DNA of 64,000 nt from Flavobacterium channae (GCF_021172165.1 NZ_CP089096.1:2356001-2420000); one strand, 5' to 3'; positions 41,497 to 51,268 are shown, counted from the stretch's first letter. Notes: a model not told the origin generated them from the letters alone. Numbers and translations are program-made.

Positions 41497-43745
41497 TTCT
41501 TATTATTGTGTTGATTGAATTCTTTGAACATCTCTAACAAATTCATAATCGATTTAATTAAATCATTTGTTTCAAGAAGTAAAGCAAAATACAACTTACT
41601 GTTTTTTGGACTAGTTTCTGTTGTTCTAATTCTGATAATTTGTTTTGAAATTAAATCAGAAACAGAATCTAAGAATACTTTTTTATCATTTAAAATCTCA
41701 TCTAATTTAGAGAAATCTTCTGATTTAAAACTAGATTCTAATCGACTAAACAATTCTTGTAACTGCGTATCTACAGTTTTTAGATCGCGAATTTGATTGA
41801 ATTTTAATTTCTTGTGATTGTTATTTACGTGAGAATGGCTACTTGTCGTAATAAAATCAATTGACTGTACCATATCTTGTAAGTAACCTAAAATTAAAAT
41901 ATAAAACTTACTTGCCTCAACAGAATTCTCATCTAAATTCTTGATAAAATAGAAAACATTACTTTTTAATTCATCAATTTCTTTTTCTAACTTCTTAAGT
42001 GATTTCTTGTTCTCCTTAAGTTTCGCTAAATCTTGTAAACCTAAATTATCAATTACATTAGAATATAATGCGCTAGTTTTTCTTAGTACTTTAGAAATCT
42101 GAGAAGAACTTTCTGTAATCATTTCTTTTAATGTTACAATATCTTCTTTTCTCAAACTTTTAATCTCTTCTTCTTCTTTAACTTTCTTTTTATGAATTTG
42201 ATTACTTCTGTAAAAGAAAATAGCTACGATAATCATAAATGCGAAGAAAGCAAAAACTTCTCCAATGAATAAAATATAAGCAATAATAGCTGATGACAAG
42301 AACGCTGCGATAGCTGTTACAAACCAACCTCCAATTACATTGAACACACCCGCAACACGGTAAACAGCACTTTCTCTATCCCAAGCTCTATCCGCAAAAG
42401 ACGAACCCATTGCAACCATAAATGTTACATAAGTAGTAGATAAAGGTAATTTCATTGAAGTACCAATAGAAATTAATACAGATGCAACAATTAAGTTAAC
42501 AGATGCACGAACCATATCAAACATTGGTTGCTCATCTCTTTTTCCAGTATATTCAGGTTGAACAAACTGAGCGTCTAATTTTTTTTGTAATGATTTAGGT
42601 AAAATAAAACTAATAATATTACCTACATACATTATAGCTCGAACTAAATTTCTAGATAAATTATTTGCGTTATATTTTTCATTTCCTTCTCCTTGTCTTG
42701 AAAGATTTTGTTCTGTTTCTAAAACGGTTCTTGCTTTTTTAGAAGTCCATAAAGTATAAACCATGATAGCACCAGCTGCAGCTAAGAAAATGAATGGAGC
42801 AGGAAGATTTTCACCTTCTAAACCAGACATCATGAATTCAGTAGCACCTAAAGTTTGTCCAGGAGCAGCATACATTTCATAAGCTTGATAAGCTGCAATT
42901 GGAACTCCAATAAAATTTACTAAGTCATTACCCGCAAAAGCTAAAGCTAAACCGAAAGTTCCAACGATTATGATAAATTTAAAAATATTAAATCTAACAA
43001 CACTCATTAAAAACTGACATATAATTGTCCAAATTACCAATGAATATCCAATAATTGTAAATGGCTCTTCTTTAATGAAATCTTTAACATCTGAAGGAAC
43101 AAAAGTAACCGATTTCAAACCTTTTACTAAGATAAAGAAAGTAATAGCTGTCATGGCAAAACCACCAAAAATAGCACCTACATACTTATATCTTTTATCG
43201 ATATGAAAACTAAATAATAAACGAGAAATATATTGAACTAGGGAACCTAATCCAAAAGATAATGCTACTGACAACAATATACTGTAAACAATTTCTGTTG
43301 CTTTCTTAGTGTTAATATAAGTTCCTAAAGCATCAAAATTACCATCAGCAACATATACTTTATAAACTGCTAAAACAACTGAAGAACCTAATAAAGAGAA
43401 AATTACAGAAACCGTTGTTGATGTTGGCAAACCTAACGTATTAAATACATCTAGCAACAATACATCGGTAATCATTACTGCCAGGAATATTATAATAACA
43501 TCGTTAAAACTAAACATACTTGGCGTGAAAATACCATTTCTAGCAATTTCCATCATTCCGTTAGAATAAAGAGCTCCAACTGCAACACCTAAACTCGCAA
43601 CAATCATAATAGTTTTAAAAGAAACTGCTTTTGACCCAATTGCTGAGTTTAAGAAATTAACTGCATCATTACTAACTCCTACCATTAAATCGGTAATTGC
43701 AAGTATTGCTAATGCAATCAACATTATAATATAAATTTGTTCCAT
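41493..43745 (-). CDS. PiT-family inorganic phosphate transporter with C-terminal PhoU-like domain
   Basis: A 750-residue inner-membrane phosphate symporter. The two PiT signatures are GVSNDAVNFLNSAIG (residues 23-37) and FAGNDLVNFIGVPIAAYQAYEM (about 268-289), and about 12 membrane segments run to residue 520. The rest, to residue 750, is soluble and helical (EEEIKSLRKEDIVTLKEMITESSSQISKVLRKTSALY ... FYILILGYLQDMVQSIDFI) and resembles PhoU-type helical bundles. PhoU domains usually regulate phosphate uptake, so the fusion may place the regulator on the transporter itself. It is an established layout in Bacteroidota. Confidence 0.88.
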   Translation of the reverse strand: MEQIYIIMLIALAILAITDLMVGVSNDAVNFLNSAIGSKAVSFKTIMIVASLGVAVGALYSNGMMEIARNGIFTPSMFSFNDVIIIFLAVMITDVLLLDVFNTLGLPTSTTVSVIFSLLGSSVVLAVYKVYVADGNFDALGTYINTKKATEIVYSILLSVALSFGLGSLVQYISRLLFSFHIDKRYKYVGAIFGGFAMTAITFFILVKGLKSVTFVPSDVKDFIKEEPFTIIGYSLVIWTIICQFLMSVVRFNIFKFIIIVGTFGLALAFAGNDLVNFIGVPIAAYQAYEMYAAPGQTLGATEFMMSGLEGENLPAPFIFLAAAGAIMVYTLWTSKKARTVLETEQNLSRQGEGNEKYNANNLSRNLVRAIMYVGNIISFILPKSLQKKLDAQFVQPEYTGKRDEQPMFDMVRASVNLIVASVLISIGTSMKLPLSTTYVTFMVAMGSSFADRAWDRESAVYRVAGVFNVIGGWFVTAIAAFLSSAIIAYILFIGEVFAFFAFMIIVAIFFYRSNQIHKKKVKEEEEIKSLRKEDIVTLKEMITESSSQISKVLRKTSALYSNVIDNLGLQDLAKLKENKKSLKKLEKEIDELKSNVFYFIKNLDENSVEASKFYILILGYLQDMVQSIDFITTSSHSHVNNNHKKLKFNQIRDLKTVDTQLQELFSRLESSFKSEDFSKLDEILNDKKVFLDSVSDLISKQIIRIRTTETSPKNSKLYFALLLETNDLIKSIMNLLEMFKEFNQHNNKK

Positions 43746-44069
43746 TCTTTAATGAATTAATTTTGTACAAAAGTCCTTCAAGATTTTGAATCTTATGTTA
43801 ACTTAATGTTATCAATTTTACCACAGTCCATTTTCAAAATTAAGCAGTTAATCTTAATTTAAAACAAATTTAATGCAATATAAATACTAAAAAACCTAAA
43901 ATCCTTTAAACAAATTTACTGAAATTTAAATAGTTAGTTGTTGAATATATCAATCGAATTATCAATTCATAACAGATTAGAATTCCTTTAAAACATCAAA
44001 ACCTCTAATGAAAGCGTCTTATCCTTTTTTTAATTTAAAATTGGTTTCAATATCTTTGTAAAAAAAAAT
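43746..44069. other. divergent intergenic region between PiT and mscS genes
   Basis: About 320 bases of AT-rich sequence. A -7 box TATCTTTG at 44051-44058 lies 11 bases before the mscS ATG. A small hairpin AAGATTTTGAATCTT lies near 43780 in the PiT leader. No gene or recognisable riboswitch. Confidence 0.45.
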
Positions 44070-44888
44070 ATGCAAGCAATTGAAATACAAAATTACTTTA
44101 CAACCATTCAAAATTTAGTTTTAGAATACTCGCCAAAATTTGTTGCAGCAATACTAATTTTACTTATTGGACTTTGGGGAACAAGTTTCATTACCAAAAC
44201 AGCAAAACGCATCATGGTAAAACGCCATGTCGAATCAACGTTATCTAACTTTATTGGAAATGTTATTTTCTGGACGTTACGCATTTTACTTTTTGTAACT
44301 GTAATTTCAAAATTAGGAATAGAAACTTCTTCTTTTGTAGCTATATTAGGAGCAGCTGGTTTAGCAATAGGTCTATCACTTCAAGGTTCATTATCCAATT
44401 TTGCTGGAGGAATTTTGATTATTTTATTCAAACCTTTCCGATTAGGAGATTTTATCGAAGCACAAGGAGTAGCTGGAACAGTAAAAGACATTAAAATATT
44501 TTCCACAGTAATTACTTCTCCAGATAATAAACAAATTGTAATTCCAAATGCTTCTCTTTCAAATGGTGTTATAACCAACTTTACAGCAAATGGTGTTAGA
44601 AGAGTTGATTTAATAATTTCGGTAGATTACAATACCGATTTACAATTAGCAAAAAACACTATTGATAGAGTTTTAAAATCTATTCCAGAAATTTTACAAC
44701 AACCTGAAGCTACAATTTTTATAAACGAATTAGCTACAAGTTCAATTGATTTTACTGTTAGACCTTACACAGAAAATGAAAACTTTTGGAAAGTAAAATC
44801 AGATGTGTTAGAAAAAATTAAGAAAGAATTCGATCTTGTTGGAATTGAAATACCATATCCACACCAAGTTGAAATTCATAAAGAATAA
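44070..44888 (+). CDS. small-conductance mechanosensitive channel (MscS family)
   Basis: A 272-residue channel that opens on membrane stretch to relieve osmotic downshock. Three membrane segments are at about 20-40, 65-85 and 92-125. The pore-lining TM3 shows the Gly/Ala pattern AILGAAGLAIGLSLQGSLSNFAGGILIILFKPFRLGDFIE. The beta domain follows (GTVKDIKIFSTVITSPDNKQIVIPNASLSNGVITNFT) and the alpha/beta end closes the vestibule. It is convergent with tsaB, with only two bases between the stops. Confidence 0.93.
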   Translation: MQAIEIQNYFTTIQNLVLEYSPKFVAAILILLIGLWGTSFITKTAKRIMVKRHVESTLSNFIGNVIFWTLRILLFVTVISKLGIETSSFVAILGAAGLAIGLSLQGSLSNFAGGILIILFKPFRLGDFIEAQGVAGTVKDIKIFSTVITSPDNKQIVIPNASLSNGVITNFTANGVRRVDLIISVDYNTDLQLAKNTIDRVLKSIPEILQQPEATIFINELATSSIDFTVRPYTENENFWKVKSDVLEKIKKEFDLVGIEIPYPHQVEIHKE

Positions 44889-44890
44889 AA

Positions 44891-45550
44891 TTATTTGATT
44901 AAAACAAAGTCTTTTAAATAATAAGGTTCAAAATAAGCGACATCAACAAAGTCGCTTTTTTTGTACTTATCAAATGACAACTCGCTCATTTCTTTTGAAG
45001 ATGGAAAAACAACATCAGAATGAAATTTGAATTTTTCATTTATTAAAGTCATTTTGAATTTTTCAGTACCATCTCCTACCAAATGAATATTTTCATTTAT
45101 TTCCTGATACGAATTCTCATCGATTATTTCAGCTTCTGTTTTTCTTATTAAATTGTAGTCTTTATCATAAATAGCAGTAAATACTTCCATTCTGCGAGCA
45201 TCGATCATTGGGATAATGATTCCACTTTCTACTTTAATTTGTTTTGCCAAAAGTTGCAACGTATCAATTGCTATTAATGGAATATTTAAAGCATAACAAA
45301 AGCCTTTTGCAGAGGAAACTCCAATTCGCAATCCAGTGTAAGAGCCTGGACCTTGACTAACAGCTACTGCTGACAAATCTTTAAACTGCAAATTATTTTC
45401 AGCCAATAATGCTTCAATAAAAACGTGTAATTTTTCAGCATGAGAAAAATTTTGCTCAGCAATTTCTCTGAAAGCAATTGTTTTCCCTTCTTTTGCCAAA
45501 GCTACAGAACAATTTTTTGTTGCCGTTTCTATATTAAGTATAATCGCCAT
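44891..45550 (-). CDS. tsaB: tRNA N6-threonylcarbamoyladenosine biosynthesis protein TsaB
   Basis: Partner of TsaD and TsaE in making t6A37 of ANN-decoding tRNAs. The ASKHA-fold start IILNIETATKNCSVALAKEGKTI and the family segment AVSQGPGSYTGLRIGVSSAKGFCYAL (about 59-84) are clear. I use the ATG at 45550 (MAIILNIET); a start seven codons upstream is possible but not typical of the family. The 219 residues are normal. It follows the efflux operon but is separated from it by a terminator. Confidence 0.93.
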   Translation of the reverse strand: MAIILNIETATKNCSVALAKEGKTIAFREIAEQNFSHAEKLHVFIEALLAENNLQFKDLSAVAVSQGPGSYTGLRIGVSSAKGFCYALNIPLIAIDTLQLLAKQIKVESGIIIPMIDARRMEVFTAIYDKDYNLIRKTEAEIIDENSYQEINENIHLVGDGTEKFKMTLINEKFKFHSDVVFPSSKEMSELSFDKYKKSDFVDVAYFEPYYLKDFVLIK

Positions 45551-45596
45551 AATTGAGTTTTTGAAATGCAAAGTTAAGAAGTTATAATCGTAAAAA

Positions 45597-45625
45597 AAAT
45601 AAGGCGTAGTTTCCTACGCCTTATC
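45597..45625 (-). terminator. terminator after the efflux operon
   Basis: AAGGCGTAG / CTACGCCTT with a four-base loop and, on the minus strand, a long T run. Confidence 0.88.
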
Positions 45626-45649
45626 AACCCAAATTAAATTATAAGAAAT

Positions 45650-46963
45650 CTATTTCTTACTTTCTTTTTTATCTTTTTCAGTTTCTACTCTAACTTTATC
45701 GTTAGATGCTAATTCTTTTGAAACCGTTGTATATGGTCCGATAATAATTTCTTCACCTGGTTTTAATCCAGACATGATTTCTATATTGCTATCATCTTGA
45801 ATTCCTGTTTTTACAACTCTTAACTTAGCCTTATCTCCTACTTTTACAAAAACACATTCGTATTTTTTATCACTTTTAGGAGCATTTCCTTTTTGTTCTT
45901 GTTCTTTCTTTTCTAATTCAGCAACAACATCTTTTTTAACCGAAGTTGTATCGTCTTTTACAACAACTGCACTTATTGGCACCGCAACAACTTTTTCTTT
46001 ACGTTTTGTAATAATATCAACCGTAGCTGTCATTCCAGGTCTAAATGGTGAATAATTTTCAGGCTTACCTTCTAATAAATCCATATATGACTCTTTCAAA
46101 ATTCTAACTTTAACTTTGAAATTAGTTACTTGATCTGCAGTTAAAGCCGTACTAGCCGAGTTAGAAATACTTGTTACAATTCCTTTAAACTCTCTTTTTA
46201 AATATGCATCAACTTCAATTTTTGCAGAATCACCGATATTAACTTTAACAATATCATTTTCGTTTACATCAACTTCAACTTCCATATTGTTTAAGTTCGC
46301 AATTCTCAAAATTTCAGTACCCGCCATTTGTTGCGTTCCTAAAACTCTTTCACCTAACTCTACATTTAACAATGAAATTGTTCCATCAGCTGGAGCATAA
46401 ATTGTAGTTCTTCCTAAATTATCTTTAGCTTCTGTAACTGTTGCCGAAGCACTTTGTACTTGATAGTAAGCCGATTGTTTATTTGCTACAGCCACTTCAT
46501 AAGATGAAACCACTTTATCCCATTCTGACTTTGAAATGATTCCTTTTTCAAATAATCTTTGATTTCTATCGTAATTTGCTTTTGCTTCTTTTACTTGCGC
46601 ATCTGCCTGACTTAAACCCGCTTTAGTTGTTGACATAGAAGCAACAGAACGGTTTACACCAGATTCATATAAATCAGGATTGATTCTTACTAATAAATCT
46701 CCTTTTTTAACTTGTTGTCCTTCTTTTATAGGCAACGCAATAATTTCACCCGAAACTTCAGAAGATATTTTAACTTCTATTTCAGGTTGGATTTTTCCTG
46801 TTGCAGATACTGTTTCTATAATTGTAGTTTCCGCAACTTTTGATAACTCAACAATTTTTGAATCATCATTATTTCCAATAACACCACCTTTTTTAAGTCC
46901 AACTAACAATAAGATTAATCCGATTGCACTTCCTAATAAAATGAATATGGTTTTCTTTGACAT
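45650..46963 (-). CDS. efflux periplasmic adaptor protein (MacA/HlyD-like)
   Basis: Membrane fusion protein of a tripartite pump, 437 residues. One N-terminal membrane anchor is at about 5-23. The lipoyl half-motifs are EVSGEIIALPIKEGQQVKKGDLLVRI and IYAPADGTISLLNVELGERV, flanking a coiled-coil hairpin (about 105-175). Beta-barrel and membrane-proximal domains follow. A Lys/Glu-rich insert (KKEQEQKGNAPKSDKKYE) sits in the last domain. The gene is 19 bases after the TolC-like gene, and no ABC or RND pump gene is next to the pair, so the inner-membrane partner must be elsewhere. Confidence 0.9.
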   Translation of the reverse strand: MSKKTIFILLGSAIGLILLLVGLKKGGVIGNNDDSKIVELSKVAETTIIETVSATGKIQPEIEVKISSEVSGEIIALPIKEGQQVKKGDLLVRINPDLYESGVNRSVASMSTTKAGLSQADAQVKEAKANYDRNQRLFEKGIISKSEWDKVVSSYEVAVANKQSAYYQVQSASATVTEAKDNLGRTTIYAPADGTISLLNVELGERVLGTQQMAGTEILRIANLNNMEVEVDVNENDIVKVNIGDSAKIEVDAYLKREFKGIVTSISNSASTALTADQVTNFKVKVRILKESYMDLLEGKPENYSPFRPGMTATVDIITKRKEKVVAVPISAVVVKDDTTSVKKDVVAELEKKEQEQKGNAPKSDKKYECVFVKVGDKAKLRVVKTGIQDDSNIEIMSGLKPGEEIIIGPYTTVSKELASNDKVRVETEKDKKESKK

Positions 46964-46982
46964 GACTAAGTATTTATTTTAA

Positions 46983-48305
46983 CTATTGTTTTTTAATTAA
47001 TGGAATTCCGAAATAGAATTCTAATATTTTGGTTCTAAAAATATAATCGTATTTGGTTCTTAAAACTTCTGATTGTGCGTTTTCTAAGGCAATTGTTGAT
47101 TGAGAAAAATCAAATGCATTTAACAAGCCAACTTCATATCTTGCTTTAGAAAAATCAAATGCTTGTTTACGAGCTTCTAATGTTTTTTGAGCAGCTTCAA
47201 ACGCTTTCTTAGCATTCGAAACATCATTATATGCTTGATAAACATTACGTTCTAAATCCAACTCAGCTTGTTTTAACTGAAACTCTGAACGCTCTTGATT
47301 AATTTTTGCTCTTTGAACTCTTGCTCTACTTGCAAAACCATTTAAAATAGGCACATTCAATTGTAATCCTACTGCCGTTCCATCAAACAATGTTAACTGA
47401 TCAATAAAATTAAAAGGTGTACTTTCAGACCAACGTGTATTATATCCAACAAAACCAGCTAATGTTGGCAAGTACGAAGAACGAGAAATTGCAACATCTT
47501 TTTTTGCAACATCAACATTTGACATAGCAATTTTTACATCTTTTACAGACTCTCTTGCTTTTTCTAGTATAGCTTCTTGAGATTCGTTTTGAATATTTGT
47601 AATAGGCAAATCAATCACTTCATCAGAAATATCAAATGTTGCATAATCTTCAATTAACAATGTTTGACACAAACCAATTTTAGCAATCAAAAGTGCATTT
47701 TCAGTATTAATTATTTGCTGTTGTTGTGTTGCATCTGTTGCTTGCAATTCATAAATATCTCCAGCTGGAACAGAACCTGCATCAATAAGTTCTTGAGTTC
47801 TTTTCAGATTCTCTTTGGTAATTAAATTTTGATTTAACTGAACCTTTAATTGTTCTTTATTAAATAGAATTTGCAAGTATGAATTTGCTACAGAAAGCGC
47901 AATATCATCTTTCATTTTATCTAAACGATACGAATTAGCAATTTTATTTAACTTAGTTCTCTGTAATGTTTTCCAATTAGCCAAACCATTAAACAAAACA
48001 ATATTTGAGTTAGCAGAAGCAGAAAATGATTTAAAAGTTTGATTTTGAAATTGATTCGTAACCGGGTTAATACTTGCCCCAGTATTTACACTATAATTAG
48101 CATTACCGCTTAATGTCGGTAAAAAACCACCTATCGCTTCTAATTTTTCAACTTCTGAAGTTTTTAAATCCAATTCTGACTGCTTAACGGAAATATTATT
48201 TTTAATAGCATAATCTACACATTCTTCCAAAGTCCATTTTTTACTTTGAGCCGAAAGTTGAAAACCTATCAACAATAGAAAAAAAACTATTTTTTTTGTT
48301 ATCAT
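46983..48305 (-). CDS. TolC-family outer-membrane efflux protein
   Basis: The outer-membrane channel of a tripartite exporter, about 440 residues. The signal peptide is MITKKIVFFLLLIGFQLSAQ, and I start at this ATG (48305) rather than seven codons earlier. The two OEP repeats are seen as WTLEECVDYAIKNNISVKQSELDLKTSEVEK...FLPTLSGNANY and VKIAMSNVDVAKKDVAISRSSYLPTLAGFVGY, each followed by long helices. Export substrate unknown. It is the first gene of a two-gene operon with the MacA/HlyD-like adaptor. Confidence 0.92.
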   Translation of the reverse strand: MITKKIVFFLLLIGFQLSAQSKKWTLEECVDYAIKNNISVKQSELDLKTSEVEKLEAIGGFLPTLSGNANYSVNTGASINPVTNQFQNQTFKSFSASANSNIVLFNGLANWKTLQRTKLNKIANSYRLDKMKDDIALSVANSYLQILFNKEQLKVQLNQNLITKENLKRTQELIDAGSVPAGDIYELQATDATQQQQIINTENALLIAKIGLCQTLLIEDYATFDISDEVIDLPITNIQNESQEAILEKARESVKDVKIAMSNVDVAKKDVAISRSSYLPTLAGFVGYNTRWSESTPFNFIDQLTLFDGTAVGLQLNVPILNGFASRARVQRAKINQERSEFQLKQAELDLERNVYQAYNDVSNAKKAFEAAQKTLEARKQAFDFSKARYEVGLLNAFDFSQSTIALENAQSEVLRTKYDYIFRTKILEFYFGIPLIKKQ

Positions 48306-48406
48306 TTTATGTGCTTTAATTCTCATTTCCTATAAGACCTCTTTTTCATTATTTTGTTACAGCATATCAATTAAAATTTTACTTTTACACTCAAAAAATC
48401 ATTTTA

Positions 48407-49798
48407 ATGAAAACTCTTTTAGTAGCAATCTCCTTAATATCAGTATTGCTTTTCACTATTTCTTGTGGCACTTCAAATAAAATAGAAGCATTAAAACCGG
48501 CTCCATCAAACAACAATCCTGTAGTTTTTAAAAACAAAGTTTCTTTTATTTCGATGCCAGTTGAAATCACTTTAAAGGAATTAGAACAGCAACTAAATAA
48601 AAATGTTACGGGTTTAATCTACAACGATTCGATTTTAAATGACGATAAAACCGAAATGAAGATTTGGAAAACGGCTCCTATTAAGCTAAGTGAGAAAGAC
48701 GGTAATATTATATCGGTTATTCCTTTAAAAATTTGGGCAAAATTCAAATACGGAACCGATTTTATGGGATTAAATGATACCAGAGAAATCAATCTTAACG
48801 GCACCATTACTCTTGATAGCAAAACACATTTAACCAATTGGAAATTGACTACTGATTCAAAAATCGAAGACTTTGAATGGAGTGAAAGTCCAAATATTGT
48901 TGTGGCTGGAAAAAAGGTTCCAATAACATACATTATCAACCCAACACTTAGCATGTTTAAATCGAAAATTTCAAGAATGATTGACAAAGCAATTAACGAA
49001 AACTGCGATTTTAAACCTCATGTTTTAGATGCATTACAAAAATTAAGCAATCCGATTTTAACTAGCGAACAATACGAAACTTGGTTTAAAATGGTTCCTT
49101 TAGAATTGTATGTTACTGAAGCAAAACTCAACAAAACCAAAATCATGTTGAACATGGGATTGAAATGCAACATGCAAACTATGGTAGGACAAGAACCAAA
49201 AAACGGTTTTGATGCCACAAAAATTGTTTTAAAACCTGTCGCTACAATTCCAGACAACACCAACGTATCTGTGGTGGCTGTTTCAACTTTTGAAAGTGCA
49301 AGCAAAATTGTAACTAAAAATTTCCAAGGACAAGAATTTGCATCGGGAAGTAGAAAAATTGTAGTTCAAAAAGTAGACTTGTGGCAAAAAGATGGTAAAA
49401 TGATTATTGCTTTAGATGTTATGGGAAGCATCAACGGAACCATCTATTTATCTGGAATTCCAAATTACAACTCAGTAACAAAAGAAATTTATTTTGACCA
49501 AATGGAATATGTTTTAAATACCAAAAGTGTTTTGATGAAATCGGCCAATTGGTTATTACATGGCACTATTTTGAAAAGTATTCAAGAGAACTGTCGCTAT
49601 TCCATAAAAGGAAATTTAGAAGAAGGCAAGCAAAACTTAAAACCATATTTAACCAATTATTCTCCAATGAAAGGTGTTTTTGTAAACGGAACAATCAACG
49701 ATTTTGAATTTGAAAAAGTTGAACTTACCGATAAAGCAATTATTGCATTTATAGCAACATCAGGAAAAATGGACATTAAGATTGATGGATTAGAATAA
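48407..49798 (+). CDS. DUF4403 family lipoprotein
   Basis: A 463-residue lipoprotein. The signal ends LLFTISC with the lipidated Cys20. The mature protein begins a pair of related lipid-binding-like beta/alpha halves: FISMPVEITLKELEQQLNKNVTGLIYND and DLWQKDGKMIIALDVMGSINGTIYLSGIPNYN. Members of DUF4403 are predicted to adopt a tubular lipid-binding fold, but function is unproven. It is divergent from the TolC-like gene. No enzyme motif is visible. Confidence 0.78.
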   Translation: MKTLLVAISLISVLLFTISCGTSNKIEALKPAPSNNNPVVFKNKVSFISMPVEITLKELEQQLNKNVTGLIYNDSILNDDKTEMKIWKTAPIKLSEKDGNIISVIPLKIWAKFKYGTDFMGLNDTREINLNGTITLDSKTHLTNWKLTTDSKIEDFEWSESPNIVVAGKKVPITYIINPTLSMFKSKISRMIDKAINENCDFKPHVLDALQKLSNPILTSEQYETWFKMVPLELYVTEAKLNKTKIMLNMGLKCNMQTMVGQEPKNGFDATKIVLKPVATIPDNTNVSVVAVSTFESASKIVTKNFQGQEFASGSRKIVVQKVDLWQKDGKMIIALDVMGSINGTIYLSGIPNYNSVTKEIYFDQMEYVLNTKSVLMKSANWLLHGTILKSIQENCRYSIKGNLEEGKQNLKPYLTNYSPMKGVFVNGTINDFEFEKVELTDKAIIAFIATSGKMDIKIDGLE

Positions 49799-49800
49799 AT

Positions 49801-49834
49801 AAAAAAGGCGTTTTAATGAAACGCATTTTTTATT
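49801..49834. terminator. bidirectional terminator between DUF4403 and the Sco operon
   Basis: GCGTTT / AAACGC with a loop of about four bases and A and T runs on both sides, between convergent stops. Confidence 0.75.
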
Positions 49835-50108
49835 CTACTTTCTTTTTAGTGTATTTTAATCGATATATCGCATATCCTAAAATGCCTACTAAGATGTAAG
49901 GAATTGCCATTAAATATACAATCCCATCATTTACTGCTTCGGCTTGCACTCCACCTTCTTCACTTTCAAGTGCCGCTCTACACATAGCACACTGAGCCTC
50001 AGCAATGAAAGGCAAAAGCAAAAAGCATAAAGTAAAAAGTATTTTATTAAATACTTCCTGCTTTGTTTTTTTTACTTTTAACTTTTTACTTTTCACTTTA
50101 AGATGCAT
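49830..50108 (-). CDS. small membrane protein with CxxC (92 aa), Sco/oxidase cluster
   Basis: The chain has a first hydrophobic stretch (LFTLCFLLLPFIAEAQ, about 26-41) that looks like a signal peptide or helix, then AQCAMCRAALESEEGG with a CxxC, then a membrane segment (GIVYLMAIPYILVGILGYAIY) and a basic tail. The CxxC suggests metal or redox chemistry linked to cytochrome oxidase assembly, by context only. The first 20 residues (KVKSKKLKVKK) come from a low-complexity repeat tract. The true start may lie inside it or use a non-ATG codon. It overlaps the DUF420 gene by 11 bases. Confidence 0.6.
   Translation of the reverse strand: MHLKVKSKKLKVKKTKQEVFNKILFTLCFLLLPFIAEAQCAMCRAALESEEGGVQAEAVNDGIVYLMAIPYILVGILGYAIYRLKYTKKKVE
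50045..50100. repeat. low-complexity ACTTTT-unit tract
   Basis: Repeats of ACTTTT(A/T/C) units on the plus strand (TTTACTTTTAACTTTTTACT and onward). It encodes the Lys-rich N-terminus of the 92-residue protein on the minus strand. Confidence 0.6.
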
Positions 50109-50640
50109 AATAAGGAGAAATCATTAAATAAACTATTACACCTGTAACTGCAACGTATAACCAAATAGGAAATGTAATTTTAGCTATTTTTTTGTGTTTG
50201 TCAAAACGCTCTGACCATGCTTTTACATAAGTAGTCAGAACTAATGGAATAATAATAATTGACAATAAAATATGAGTAATTAATATAAAATAATATACGT
50301 ATTTAATTGCTCCTTCTCCACCAAATTTAGTCGAATCAGATGTCATGTGATAAGCTACATACATAGCTAAAAAAGCAACAGAACAAGCAATCGCAAATTT
50401 CATTAAATTTTCATGCAATTTTCTATTACCATTTTTTATAGCCACGACAGCACTAACCAAAAGAACAGCGGTTAAACCGTTTATTGTTGCGTAAATTGGC
50501 GGTAAAAAAGACAATGGTTGCACATCATAACCAAGCTTTCTTAAATTCACACCAAATAACAATGCAACTACTGCTGGTATAACAACCGACAAAACAACAA
50601 TTAACTTGTTATACTTTGTTTCTTTACTTAATGAACTCAT
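50098..50640 (-). CDS. DUF420 family membrane protein
   Basis: A 180-residue inner-membrane protein with five membrane segments (about 12-30, 42-62, 78-98, 112-135, 155-175). Histidines lie near the membrane faces (NGRKLHENLMKFAI, AMYVAYHM, FILITHILLSIII), as in DUF420/CtaM-like proteins linked to heme-copper oxidase maturation. It follows the Sco gene with one base between them, which supports an oxidase assembly role. Confidence 0.85.
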   Translation of the reverse strand: MSSLSKETKYNKLIVVLSVVIPAVVALLFGVNLRKLGYDVQPLSFLPPIYATINGLTAVLLVSAVVAIKNGNRKLHENLMKFAIACSVAFLAMYVAYHMTSDSTKFGGEGAIKYVYYFILITHILLSIIIIPLVLTTYVKAWSERFDKHKKIAKITFPIWLYVAVTGVIVYLMISPYYAS

Positions 50641-50641
50641 A

Positions 50642-51268
50642 TTACTCCTCTAATAATTTTTTAATATCTTCTTTGATTGCTTCTACTCCTGATTCTTCCA
50701 ATCCATCATAATATAAAATTGGATTTCCTTGAGCGTCTTTTCTACATCTAATTTTTCCTTCTTTATCAATTAAAGCAAATAATCCCGAATGCTCAAATCC
50801 GCCAGCGACTTTATTATTCACACCAGCATATAAATTAAATCCTTTATTTGCCAAATTGAAAATATACGCCTTATCTCCAGTTAAAAAATGCCAGTTATAA
50901 TGCTTTACGCCTAACAAATCAGCATGTTCTTTTAATACTTTTGAAGTATCATGTTCTGGATTAATTGTAATAGATGCAATACCAAAATTAGGATTACCAT
51001 AAAATTCATCTTGCAATTGCAACATGCTTTGATTCATTTTTGGACAAATAGTAGGACAAGTTGAAAAGAAAAACTCAACCACATATACTTTACCTAGATA
51101 ATCTTCATTTGAAATAGTTTTATTATTTTGATTGGTTAGTTTGAAAGCTGGTACTGGACCGATTTCAACTAAATCAGATTTTTGAAATTTTCCAACAATT
51201 TTTGGTACTGCCCAAATCCCGAAAATTAAAACAATAAATGAAATCCCAATATACGATTTATTTTTCAT
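50642..51268 (-). CDS. SCO1/SenC family copper chaperone
   Basis: A 208-residue membrane-anchored thioredoxin-fold protein that delivers copper to the CuA site of cytochrome oxidase or acts as thiol reductase. One N-terminal membrane segment (about 5-23). The metal site is C71-x3-C75 in FFSTCPTICPKMNQS, with the third ligand H160 in GGFEHSGLFALID. It lies between DUF420 and a cysteine-less relative, five bases apart. Confidence 0.93.
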   Translation of the reverse strand: MKNKSYIGISFIVLIFGIWAVPKIVGKFQKSDLVEIGPVPAFKLTNQNNKTISNEDYLGKVYVVEFFFSTCPTICPKMNQSMLQLQDEFYGNPNFGIASITINPEHDTSKVLKEHADLLGVKHYNWHFLTGDKAYIFNLANKGFNLYAGVNNKVAGGFEHSGLFALIDKEGKIRCRKDAQGNPILYYDGLEESGVEAIKEDIKKLLEE

